A stretch of DNA of 64,000 nt from Bacteroidota bacterium (GTDB lineage: Bacteria; Bacteroidota; Bacteroidia; AKYH767-A; OLB10): contig JADJMG010000001.1 in the NCBI GenBank assembly GCA_016709725.1, forward strand, positions 62,001-126,000. Direction: 5' to 3'. Below the pieces are notes generated by a model. That model saw nothing but the letters and a program-made list of their open reading frames with translations. It ran no database searches and was not told the DNA's origin. This document shows positions 54,672 through 63,477 of this stretch, piece after piece. How positions within the stretch are numbered: the first letter of the stretch is position 1; the number at the start of each line of letters is the position of its first letter. Position numbers and translations under genes: made by a program.

Positions 54672-55424
54672 TTACTTTTTATTAATGTACACGGAATTAG
54701 CTTGTGCTAGAGGAGTCATCACAATATCATTTAAATTTACATGAGGAGGTCGACTCGCAGCGAACCAAACCACTTCAGCAATATCATTCGCTTGCAAGGG
54801 ATCAAATCCTTTATAAATAGACTTAGCTTTCTCAGTATCTCCTTTAAATCGCACCAATGAAAATTCCGTTTCGGCAGCTCCTGGATTTACAGCAGTGACT
54901 TTGATTCCATGCGGTAATAAATCAATGCGCATCGACTTCGTAATAGCGTCAACAGCGAACTTTGATCCGCAGTAAACATTTCCATAAGCATAAGCATCCT
55001 TTCCTGCAGTGGAACCAATATTAATTACATGACCGCGCTTCCGTTCAATCATCCACGGAAGAATCGTTCTACTGACATACAACAATCCTTTCACATTGGT
55101 ATCGATCATCTTTTCCCAATCATCGATATCACCATCATAGATTGCCGACATTCCAGATGCGAGTCCTGCATTATTTACTAATACATCAATCTCCTTCCAG
55201 AAATGGGGCAATGCATCTAACTCTATTTTCACTTGCTTTCGATCGCGAACATCAAAACAAAGCGAATACACTTTGGTTTCGTAAGTATCGAGGATGATGT
55301 GCTCTAACTCCTCTAACTTTTCTTTTCTGCGGCCTGTAATAATGACATCCCAACCATGCTCAGCAAATTTCAATGCGATGGCTCTTCCAAAACCGGAACT
55401 AGCCCCTGTAATTAATGCAATCAT
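54672..55424 (-). CDS. SDR-family oxidoreductase, YdfG-like
   Basis: Short-chain dehydrogenase of 250 residues. NADP(H) site ITGASSGFGRAIALKFAEHG at 5-24 followed by GRRKEKL, NNAGLASG, INIGSTAGKDAYAYGNVYCGSKFAVDAITK with catalytic Ser, Tyr, Lys, and VNPGAAETEFSLVRF. This matches the 3-hydroxy acid dehydrogenase/malonic semialdehyde reductase type (YdfG). It is cytoplasmic. It stops two bases before the amidohydrolase start on the same strand, so both are likely one operon. Confidence 0.9.
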   Translation of the reverse strand: MIALITGASSGFGRAIALKFAEHGWDVIITGRRKEKLEELEHIILDTYETKVYSLCFDVRDRKQVKIELDALPHFWKEIDVLVNNAGLASGMSAIYDGDIDDWEKMIDTNVKGLLYVSRTILPWMIERKRGHVINIGSTAGKDAYAYGNVYCGSKFAVDAITKSMRIDLLPHGIKVTAVNPGAAETEFSLVRFKGDTEKAKSIYKGFDPLQANDIAEVVWFAASRPPHVNLNDIVMTPLAQANSVYINKK

Positions 55425-55451
55425 AATTTTATTTATCTAAAGTATACGAAA

Positions 55452-55459
55452 CAAAAATA
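55452..55459 (-). promoter_or_regulatory. -7 promoter box TATTTTTG for the SDR-amidohydrolase operon
   Basis: Exact TAnnTTTG match on the minus strand, 27 bases before the ATG at 55424. A second identical box is at 55462-55469. Confidence 0.45.
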
Positions 55460-55543
55460 ATCAAAAATAAAGAGACGCAATTGATTCGCTAAGTAGCGTA
55501 CAACTAGTCGTTTAAAACCAATTTTTCAATGAATATAATTGAA

Positions 55544-57253
55544 CTAGCCAATATTCTTCTTATGCAACAAACTGTTCTTATACCCATAAGTGAAATACAA
55601 GATGAGACCGATGACCAACCAAATTCCAAAACCCAACCACTGATGGAAATGAATTTGTGCCATCAAATACAGACAAGAAAGAATTCCAAATACGGGGATA
55701 ACGGATAGACTTCGGATAAAACTATATACCGACATGATTGCAAATACTAAGAAGAAAATAAAGTTTGGAATGGATTCTACATTCACGAAAGGATTTACAA
55801 AATCATGAATCCATTGCTTCTGAAATATCATCAACCAACACATCGTGATGAGGAAGAGCCCAGATACAATCCATTTTCCATTAACGTATGGAACCTTAAA
55901 TTTACGAGGTAAATCAGTTTGTGTTTGCAACATCAACACGCCACCACAAACCAATATAAAGGCAAACAAAGTTCCGATCGAACATAAATCGGTTACCGTA
56001 TTCATATCAATAAAAAAGAGTGGGATTCCAACCAGTAATCCAGTTACGATAGTTGCAAACGAAGGCGTACCATACTTCGGATGAATTTTAGAAAAACTTT
56101 TTGGTAATAATCCATCACGGCTCATACTCATCCAAATTCGGGGTTGACCCAATTGAAATACGAGCATCACACTTGCCATCGCAAACACAGCACTTACTGC
56201 GATAATACTACTCATCCAATTTAATCCACGATATCCAAATACGAAGGCCAGTGGATCTTCCACTCTCAATTCCTTATAGTTTACCATTCCGGTGAGAATT
56301 AATGCAATTAATACATAAAGAATTGTACATATAATGATTGCATTGAACATTCCCTTTGGCAAATCGCGTTGTGGATTGTGACATTCTTCCGCCGTGGTAG
56401 AGATGGCATCAAATCCAATGTACGCAAAAAATACTCCTGAAACACCTGCTAAAACACCCACCCATCCTTCAGGTAAAAACGGATCCCAATTTTCTGGATC
56501 TACATAAAAGGCGCCAACAGCAATTACCAAAAATACAGCGAGAAGCTTCACGACAACCATTACATTACTCGCATTTCTCGACTCCTTCATACCTCGATAC
56601 ACCAACCAAGTGATCAAAATATTGATGACCAAGGCTGGAATATCCATGATAATTTTAAGACTTCCCATCTTCGGAGCCGTTAGCCATGCTTGCACGCCTT
56701 CTGATTTCACAGAGGTTAAATCAACTCCTGAAGTTTGTGCTTCGATGAATGCACGCTTTGCAGAAAAATAATCGATTCCTGACCATGCAGGAAGAATAAT
56801 TCCATCTGCAAAACCCAAGGCAGGAATTTTAATATGACTTAATAACGTTGCAAAATAACTTGACCACGAAATAGCAACAACAATATTTCCGATGGCATAT
56901 TCCATGATTAAAGCCCATCCAATGATCCATGCAAACAACTCCCCGAAGGCCACGTAAGAATACGTATAAGCAGAACCACTCACGGGTACTAAACTGGCAA
57001 ACTCCGCATAGCAAAAAGCAGCAAAGCCACATGCGATGGCCGTGAAAACAAAAAGAAAAACGACACCAGGTCCGCCAGCAGCCGAAGCATTTCCGATGGT
57101 GCTAAAAATTCCAGCACCAATGATAGCAGCAATTCCGAGGGCGGTAAGATCAACCACACGAAGATGCTTTTTAAGTCCTCCGTGGCTTTCTGATTCGCCA
57201 GCTTCAATTTGCTTTAAGATTTGACTTATGCTTTTTCGTCGAAAAAGTTTCAT
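55544..57253 (-). CDS. APC-family amino acid permease
   Basis: Inner-membrane transporter of 569 residues with 12-14 helices, cationic-amino-acid-transporter-like. Seen: the first helix signature TALGIAAIIGAGIFSTIGNA, GSAYTYSYVAFGELFAWIIGW, FFAYIGFDAISTTAEECHNP, RIWMSMSRDGLLPKSFSKIH. An insert of about 60 residues after helix 4 (SAKRAFIEAQTSGVDLTSVK) is typical of Bacteroidota members. Substrate not assigned. It is intact and monocistronic. Confidence 0.88.
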   Translation of the reverse strand: MKLFRRKSISQILKQIEAGESESHGGLKKHLRVVDLTALGIAAIIGAGIFSTIGNASAAGGPGVVFLFVFTAIACGFAAFCYAEFASLVPVSGSAYTYSYVAFGELFAWIIGWALIMEYAIGNIVVAISWSSYFATLLSHIKIPALGFADGIILPAWSGIDYFSAKRAFIEAQTSGVDLTSVKSEGVQAWLTAPKMGSLKIIMDIPALVINILITWLVYRGMKESRNASNVMVVVKLLAVFLVIAVGAFYVDPENWDPFLPEGWVGVLAGVSGVFFAYIGFDAISTTAEECHNPQRDLPKGMFNAIIICTILYVLIALILTGMVNYKELRVEDPLAFVFGYRGLNWMSSIIAVSAVFAMASVMLVFQLGQPRIWMSMSRDGLLPKSFSKIHPKYGTPSFATIVTGLLVGIPLFFIDMNTVTDLCSIGTLFAFILVCGGVLMLQTQTDLPRKFKVPYVNGKWIVSGLFLITMCWLMIFQKQWIHDFVNPFVNVESIPNFIFFLVFAIMSVYSFIRSLSVIPVFGILSCLYLMAQIHFHQWLGFGIWLVIGLILYFTYGYKNSLLHKKNIG

Positions 57254-57291
57254 AGGCTGTATTTTCGTTTATGCAAAGTAAATAGAAAAAA

Positions 57292-58575
57292 TCAATTTGA
57301 AGGGTTTGAGGAGGAATTTACATTTCTTGAATACAAAAAGGCCAATGTGGATAATACCATCAACAACAAACCTGGCATCCGATACCGTATTAAGCTCCCA
57401 ATTACTGGAGTCGTGAAAGCGCTAATGATCACGATGACCATTCCGGCTATGAGAGTTATTACTATTTCAGGAGGAACACGATTTCCATTTCTTTTAAATT
57501 TATAAATGCTGATTGAGACCATCAAAGGAAAAATAAAATTTTCAAGGGATAATGGAAAATAAAACCATTTGGCTAATTGCCAAGGCCAAGGCTGGAACAT
57601 TCCATAACAAAAGGCTTCCGGAATATGCAATAGAAAACTCATCGGATTTGGTGCAAAAGAAAGAGGATGAATGAGACTCCCAGAGTGCATAAAAACAGCA
57701 AATCGCCACATATTTCTTTGTTGCCCAAAAAGGAGATCGGGCAAATTAAATGACAACATCACTTCACCAACCAGTAACACAATCAGCAAGGAAACCACGT
57801 AAGAAAGCGTAATCATCATTAGCGACTTTTTCATCTGCGGAAATAATGCCCAGATCAACATGCCCGGCAAGAATGCAAGCAACCAAAATGATTTAACCAG
57901 TAAAAAGCAGGAAACGAAAATTAATAACTTTAGTAAATTAGAAAATGTTTTTTCATCATTCCAACATTGAAAACTTCGTAATGTCATTCCCATGGCAAAA
58001 ATCAACAAAGGTTCCTTCATAATGGCGGAAGACCAAATAAAAACATTGGGTATAAATAAAAGGAGCAATGCAAATTGATAAAATGTACTCGATTGAATTC
58101 TTTGATGCGCAATGAACTTGATTAAAGCAATCATTCCCATCAAACAAAATACATTCGACCACAGTAAGTGAATCCAATCATTTCCATTAGAAAATAATCG
58201 TATTAATGCATGAAATCGTACGACAGAACGGGCGTCATTATATTGGTTTGAATAACCACTCGTAAACCATGAAGTCAAATGAGAATAAAATTCGTTAATA
58301 GAATTCTCAGGAACATGCAACCCAATAATCAATTTGATAAATTGAACTGGATTTTGCGTAAATAAAACATAAAACTGGTTGGCATCAGACAAATAACCTT
58401 GCATGTCACCTCCTTGATAGGTTTCTAAATAATAGCGAGCTATAAAATATCCACCAATAACTTTTAGCAAAAGAATTACTGGTACTAATCCCTTTGAAAT
58501 TCCATCTAACCGCAAGCATGGAGTACGAGAAAAAATAAAATACACCAAGATGATATGCAGGATGAGAAGGAACAT
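57292..58575 (-). CDS. Multi-pass membrane protein, paralog A
   Basis: Membrane protein of 427 residues with about ten helices; no named family recognised. It shares layout and motifs with the neighbour upstream: SRTPCLRLDGISKGLVPVIL, SIFSRxxN-type segments, WSSAIMKEPLLIFAMGMTLR, and near the end FTTPVIGSLIRYRMPGLLLM. The charged loop KEPLLIFA and the RYRMPG motif suggest a catalytic or binding surface, as in polymerase or glycosyltransferase membrane proteins, but this is inference. It starts two bases after paralog B ends, so the pair is one operon. Confidence 0.6.
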   Translation of the reverse strand: MFLLILHIILVYFIFSRTPCLRLDGISKGLVPVILLLKVIGGYFIARYYLETYQGGDMQGYLSDANQFYVLFTQNPVQFIKLIIGLHVPENSINEFYSHLTSWFTSGYSNQYNDARSVVRFHALIRLFSNGNDWIHLLWSNVFCLMGMIALIKFIAHQRIQSSTFYQFALLLLFIPNVFIWSSAIMKEPLLIFAMGMTLRSFQCWNDEKTFSNLLKLLIFVSCFLLVKSFWLLAFLPGMLIWALFPQMKKSLMMITLSYVVSLLIVLLVGEVMLSFNLPDLLFGQQRNMWRFAVFMHSGSLIHPLSFAPNPMSFLLHIPEAFCYGMFQPWPWQLAKWFYFPLSLENFIFPLMVSISIYKFKRNGNRVPPEIVITLIAGMVIVIISAFTTPVIGSLIRYRMPGLLLMVLSTLAFLYSRNVNSSSNPSN

Positions 58576-58577
58576 GC

Positions 58578-59894
58578 TTAGCCCTTATTTGAATAAAACC
58601 ATTTGAACTGGGCACCGCTCATCCATTTGTGATACGAAAAGAAAGTGAGTGGAAAGAGGAAGAATGGAAGTCCGGGAACTTTATAGCGAACTAAGGCACC
58701 AATGATGGGCGTTACCCATCCTGACAAAATAAAGATGGTACATCCAAAAACAAAAAATGAAGAAACCAACATTAAATTGGGCGACCCCTTTTGCTTTTTC
58801 AAACTAAACAATAGAAATAAGATAATAAATAGTATGAGCAAATTTTCCAACACCGAAAACCACATCAAAATATTATGCGCATGTTGCGGCATGGGCAGAA
58901 ACAAGGTTCGAAAAAATGCACTCGGTGCTTCCACTATTAAACTTGTCCAGGTAGGTTCTAAGCGTGTCACCTCGATAACACTCTGCGCATTTTCACGATC
59001 GGCAACGAAATAAAATTCAGCTTGTTTTTTTGCGATCATAGAAGGCACCTCCTTTCCAATTAGTACGGGAGCCATACTACCCAAGAGTAAAAAATATCCA
59101 GTAAAAAATAAAATCATAAACAAGTACGAATTACTTTTCCGATAATGACTAATCACCCAAATTAATAAAACAGGAAAAATTAAAAATAAAACATAAGCCT
59201 TCACCGTCAACAAAATCATCATGGAAATTACCATATATGAAATTCTCCTTCCTGAAAAATCTCCCATTTTCAATGCTTGTGAAATTTGATACATCAATAC
59301 ACCTAATGCAAAAATTAAAAATGCTTCTTTAATCATTCCAGATGTCCAAAGCAGCGTAGATGGCAGCAAAAAAATAATGACCATCAACAAAAGCGATTTT
59401 CCTTTTATCAATTCGTTGGCGACTCTAAATATTCCGGTTAATCCAAGCATGGCTAAAAAACACATCACCACGGCATGTGGAAAATAAGTGCCCATGGAAA
59501 AAAGTCGAAGAAAAGCATTAATTCGGATCATGGTGCGGCTATCATTAAAGATCAAATCGGTGTTGTACCAATTTTTCATGATATCGTAATAAGGCAAAAT
59601 TTCGGGTGCCCGACCATCAATTCCCGTGAGCATTCGGAAGAAATCCCAAGGCTTTGAAAAGAGGGTGTTATAAATTACTTCAGAATCGTCGTAATATCGA
59701 AAAATATCGGCATAAGCCCGATCTTTATAATATTGAGTATAAATTACATATAAGGCTAAAGCGGCTATAATTTTAATTATAAACAATCCTTTAAAAACTG
59801 AAACGGAAATACCTTCCATTTGGAATATCTTCCATTTGCCAATCAAGTATATAGCGAAGAAAATGGTGGCTAGCGTTAAAGCGAGTTCAAGCAT
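58578..59894 (-). CDS. Multi-pass membrane protein, paralog B
   Basis: Membrane protein of 438 residues, about ten helices. Shared with paralog A: WTSGMIKEAFLIFALGVLMY, WVTPIIGALVRYKVPGLPFF, RTMIRINAFLRLFSMGTYFP (A: RSVVRFHALIRLFSNGNDW). An Arg/Asp-rich first loop (YYKDRAYADIFRYYDDSEVI) precedes PWDFFRMLTGIDGRAPEIL. No named family recognised. The promoter box is 5 bases from its ATG, divergent from purL. Tandem duplication followed by divergence is the likely origin. Confidence 0.6.
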   Translation of the reverse strand: MLELALTLATIFFAIYLIGKWKIFQMEGISVSVFKGLFIIKIIAALALYVIYTQYYKDRAYADIFRYYDDSEVIYNTLFSKPWDFFRMLTGIDGRAPEILPYYDIMKNWYNTDLIFNDSRTMIRINAFLRLFSMGTYFPHAVVMCFLAMLGLTGIFRVANELIKGKSLLLMVIIFLLPSTLLWTSGMIKEAFLIFALGVLMYQISQALKMGDFSGRRISYMVISMMILLTVKAYVLFLIFPVLLIWVISHYRKSNSYLFMILFFTGYFLLLGSMAPVLIGKEVPSMIAKKQAEFYFVADRENAQSVIEVTRLEPTWTSLIVEAPSAFFRTLFLPMPQHAHNILMWFSVLENLLILFIILFLLFSLKKQKGSPNLMLVSSFFVFGCTIFILSGWVTPIIGALVRYKVPGLPFFLFPLTFFSYHKWMSGAQFKWFYSNKG

Positions 59895-59899
59895 ATCGT

Positions 59900-59907
59900 C
59901 AAAGATA
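59900..59907 (-). promoter_or_regulatory. -7 promoter box TATCTTTG, start codon 5 bases away
   Basis: Exact TAnnTTTG match on the minus strand; ACGAT then ATG at 59894. A leaderless transcript is predicted. It lies 29 bases from the purL box, which faces the other way. Confidence 0.55.
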
Positions 59908-59936
59908 AAATATTACGAGCATAGAAGTAAACATCC

Positions 59937-59944
59937 TATTTTTG
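59937..59944 (+). promoter_or_regulatory. -7 promoter box TATTTTTG for purL
   Basis: Exact TAnnTTTG match, 77 bases before the ATG at 60022. The 5' leader it predicts is long enough for regulation, but I see no purine riboswitch fold. Confidence 0.45.
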
Positions 59945-60021
59945 CAAAAGAAAATTAGGAATGAAAAAAGGTCATCGACTTTACTCTTTCATTCTTAATT
60001 ACATCCATAAAAAAACAAACT

Positions 60022-62059
60022 ATGTCGCTTGCTACAGAAGAATTAACAACCGTTGAAACCGCGAAGAAACTAGGTCTTTTACCTGATGAATTTGCTAAAA
60101 TCAAAGAAATTTTAGGTCGAGTTCCCAATTTCACGGAGCTCAGTATTTTTTCGGTGATGTGGTCGGAGCACTGCTCGTATAAGAATTCGATCACCTGGTT
60201 GAAAACGCTTCCAAAAGAAGGTCCGCATATGTTGGCAAAGGCTGGCGAAGAGAATGCCGGCTTGGTCGCTATTGGAGATGGCTTGGCTTGTGCATTTAAA
60301 ATTGAATCGCATAATCATCCTTCCGCCATAGAACCTTATCAAGGTGCTGCCACAGGTGTTGGTGGAATCAATCGTGATATTTTTACGATGGGTGCTCGTC
60401 CCATTGCACAATTAAATTCATTGCGTTTTGGAAATCCAAATTTGGCGAAAACACAATGGTTGATGCGTGGCGTGGTTAAAGGAATTGGTGATTACGGAAA
60501 TGCATTTGGTGTACCTACTGTGGGTGGCGAAGTATTTTTTGATGATTCGTTCAACGTAAATATTTTGGTGAATGCCATAGAAGCGACGTTAGAAATTATT
60601 AAAACAGGTGCAGTAATCGGAATGCAAGACATGGGCGCTGCGGGAATTATTTGTTCTACGAGCGAGATGTCGGCGAAGGGTAAGCACGGAATGAATATTT
60701 GGCTTGATAAAGTTCCTACTCGACAAGCAAACATGAAAGGATGGGAAATTTTATTGAGTGAATCACAAGAGCGTATGTTGGTTGTGGTGAAGAAAGGGGA
60801 AGAGAAAGCGGTTGAAGAAATTTTCAAGAAGTGGGATTTAAATTGTACGCAGATTGGTGAAGTGATAGAAGGTGAACGATTGCATTTCTTTATGGGCGAT
60901 GAGAAGTTGGCGGATGTGCCTGCCGATGCCTTAGTCTTAGGAGGTGGTGCACCCATCTACCAAAGAGAATATACGGAGCCAACTTACATCAAGAAGAACA
61001 AAGCTTTTGATATTAATTCGGTAAAGGATACTTTCGGATATGCCTGCCGTTATGATGCACCTTGCTACACATCCAAACATCGCTTCTAAACGTTGGGTGT
61101 ATACGCAATACGATTCGATGGTGGGAACGATTAACATGACGACGAATCGTCCGAGTGATGCTGCTTTAATTGATGTGCGTGGAACAAAGAAAGGATTAGC
61201 CTTAACTGTAGACTGCAACTCACGTTATGTTTACAATGATCCGGAACAAGGTTGTGCGATTGCGGTTGCTGAAGCAGCTCGTAATATTGTTTGCTCGGGC
61301 GGAATTCCATCAGCGGTGACGAACTGCTTAAATTTTGGAAATCCATATAATCCGGAAGTATATTGGCAATTTGTGCATGCAATTAAAGGAATGTCGAAAG
61401 CGTGTTTAAAATTTGAAACTCCAGTGACGGGTGGAAACGTAAGTTTTTACAATCAATCGAAAAACGAACAAGGCGAAGTTCCTGTGTTCCCTACTCCTAC
61501 TATTGGAATGGTGGGTATTGTTCCCGACAAGAATAAATCCATGGGATTGAATTTTAAAAATGAAGGCGATGTATTGTTTATGTTAGGCGCTTCTCAAGAT
61601 TGTATTAATGCTTCTGAATATTTATATTCCTATTGCGGAATAAAAAATAGTCCAGCACCTTATTTTGATTTGGATGTGGAATATCAAGTGCAAGATCTCG
61701 TTAAAAAATTGATTGCTTCGAAATTGATTCAAAGCGCGCATGATATTTCTGATGGTGGACTCTTCATTTGTTTATTAGAATCTGCCATGTCTGGAAACCT
61801 CGGATTTAGAATTGATACCGATGAAGATTTTAGAAAAGATGCATTTCTATTTGGTGAAGCGCAAAGCCGAGTGATTGTAAGTGTACATCCTGATCAGTTG
61901 GATGCCTTTGTAGAGATGATTGCCGAGACCGAAGTTGATTTCACGAACTTAGGTGAAGTAAGAGGGAATGAAGTGGTGATTGATGAAAAATCCTATGGTA
62001 CGGTAGATTCTTATCGTGTAAAATACGATTCGGCGATTGGTGAATTAATGCAGAATTAA
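60022..62059 (+). CDS. purL: Phosphoribosylformylglycinamidine synthase PurL (frame break and internal deletion)
   Basis: Fourth step of purine synthesis: FGAR plus glutamine-derived ammonia and ATP gives FGAM. Seen: SIFSVMWSEHCSYKNSITWL, ESHNHPSAIEPYQGAATGVG, GMQDMGAAGIICSTSEMSAK, LLSESQERMLVV; in the second frame ASKRWVYTQYDSMVGTINM, NFGNPYNPEVYWQF, PVTGGNVSFYN, QSAHDISDGGLFICLLE. The frame breaks near 61030 (ACTTTCGG, one T too many). The coded length is about 678 residues instead of about 740: after NVNILVNA the sequence jumps straight to EATLEIIKTG, so about 65 residues with the conserved G(R/K)DGIHGA loop are missing in frame near 60570-60585. Confidence 0.92.
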
Positions 62060-62406
62060 TTTCCCTTTTTTCGGAGAGATGGTCGGACGATGAGGTAATA
62101 AATCGCGACCAATATAAGTCCAATCGTAAAAAAGACGGTGGCTATCGGACGCAAGGTATCGTTGTAAAAAAATTCACCGATCATCCAGGTTGTATTGGCA
62201 CAGATCCAGGCTACGACGGCTAAATTGTGATATAGTTCCGTTACCTCTTTTCGATGCAACCAGGTAATGTGTAATGCAACGAGTATGGTAGGAAAGATCA
62301 TGATGAGTCCGGCCGTTTTAAAATCCATGACCCAGCAAGTATCCTTCACGAGCCAAAGTACAATATGTAAGTTTTCGTATGCGCGTATGTTTTTTATGGC
62401 CATCAA
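62056..62406 (-). CDS. Small membrane protein (116 residues)
   Basis: Four hydrophobic helices: TAGLIMIFPTILVALHITWL, LAVVAWICANTTWMIGEFFY, IATVFFTIGLILVAIYYLIV, and a first one (VLWLVKDTCWVMDFK). Several Trp and His lie near helix ends. No named family recognised. It overlaps the purL stop by four bases tail to tail. Either of the two first ATGs may be used. Confidence 0.55.
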   Translation of the reverse strand: MMAIKNIRAYENLHIVLWLVKDTCWVMDFKTAGLIMIFPTILVALHITWLHRKEVTELYHNLAVVAWICANTTWMIGEFFYNDTLRPIATVFFTIGLILVAIYYLIVRPSLRKKGN

Positions 62407-62436
62407 TACAAAACTAAAAAATTTATTGGCAATTTT

Positions 62437-62795
62437 TTATAGCGAAGGCTGCGCTGCGATAAATTTTCTCGGGCGAAACTCTTCTACGCTAATTTTTCTC
62501 GCAAAGGCGCAAAGTTTCTCGGACGAAAGTTCTCTTCGCTATTTTTTCTCGCAAAGGCGCAAAGTCGCAAAGTTTCTCAGACGAAAGTTCTCTTCGCTAT
62601 TTTTGCTCGCAAAGGCGCAGAGCCGCAAAGTTTCTCGGACGAAAGCTAGGCATAGCGTAGCCTTAGCGTCTTAGATAGAAAATTTATCGAAGCGCAGCCT
62701 TAGCGCCTTTGCGCCTTTGCGAGAAACTTTCCTGAAGCGCAGCCGCTGAGAGAAACTTTCCTGGAGCGCAGCCACTGCGAGAAACTTTGATTACT
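62437..62795. repeat. CGCAAAGGCGCAAAG repeat cluster with inverted copies
   Basis: CTCGCAAAGGCGCAAAG (last copy CAGAG) occurs at 62499-62515, 62549-62565 and 62607-62623, within units of 50-58 bases that also share TTTCTCGGACGAAAGTTCTC and TTCGCTATTTTT. Past 62700 the reverse complement appears (GCGCCTTTGCGAGAAACTTT), with AAGCGCAGCC words between. The whole 300-base stretch could fold on itself. It fills the gap between the small membrane protein and mtgA and holds no gene. Confidence 0.85.
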
Positions 62796-62799
62796 TTCG
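62792..62799 (+). promoter_or_regulatory. Variant -7 box TACTTTCG, start codon 4 bases away
   Basis: One mismatch to TAnnTTTG (TTCG instead of TTTG); CTGC then the mtgA ATG at 62804. The spacing matches the other predicted leaderless promoters. Confidence 0.4.
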
Positions 62800-62803
62800 C
62801 TGC

Positions 62804-63477
62804 ATGCTTAAAAAGGGATTCAAAATACTTTTAAGAGTGCTGCTGGGATTTGTAATCATCAGCTTTGTGAGCACCTTGATCTTTCGATTTGTTCCGATTC
62901 CATTTACTCCCTTCATGATCATACGTTATTTTGAAATGGAGGATGGGAAAATTGACAAAGACTGGAAGTCGCTGGATGAAATTGGAAAGAACATGCCCTT
63001 AGCTGTTGTTACGGCAGAAGATCAAAAATTTGCTGAGCATTTCGGTTTTGATTTGGAGGCCATCGAAAAAGCAGTGAAGTATAACGAAAGCACAAAGGAA
63101 AAAAAGTAAAAGGTGCGAGTACCATCAGTCAGCAAACAGCAAAAAATGTTTTTCTATGGCCGGGAAGATCCTGGATACGAAAAGGCTTGGAAGTATATTT
63201 CACATTCGTCATTGAAATTTGTTGGAGCAAGGAGAGAATTATTGAGGTGTATTTAAATGTAATCGAGATGGGTCCGGGTGTATATGGTGCGGAGGCTGCG
63301 GCACAATATTATTTTAATAAATCAGCGAGTGATCTTACCAAAAAAGAAGCGGCTACCATTGCAGCCATTTTACCGAATCCTATTCGGTGGTCGGCGAGTC
63401 ACCCTACTCCATATATCATTAAAAAACGCAATTGGATTGTGAGGCATATGAAATATATTGATATAAAAGAATTGTGA
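62804..63477 (+). CDS. mtgA: Monofunctional peptidoglycan glycosyltransferase (one frame break)
   Basis: Polymerises lipid II into glycan strands at the inner membrane. About 224 residues with one base restored, the normal size. One N-terminal membrane helix (LLRVLLGFVIISFVSTLIF) precedes the GT51 domain: catalytic Glu in VVTAEDQKFAEHFGFDLEAI, then KGASTISQQTAKNVFLWPGR, KERIIEVYLNVIEMGPGVYG and YYFNKSASDLTKKEAATIAA. The break is in the seven-A run at 63099-63105; an eighth A restores KEKKVKGAST. Confidence 0.92.

Noticed and set aside
59945..60021. Purine riboswitch in the purL leader
   Set aside because: The 77-base leader is short and I could not find the three-way junction or conserved loop bases.
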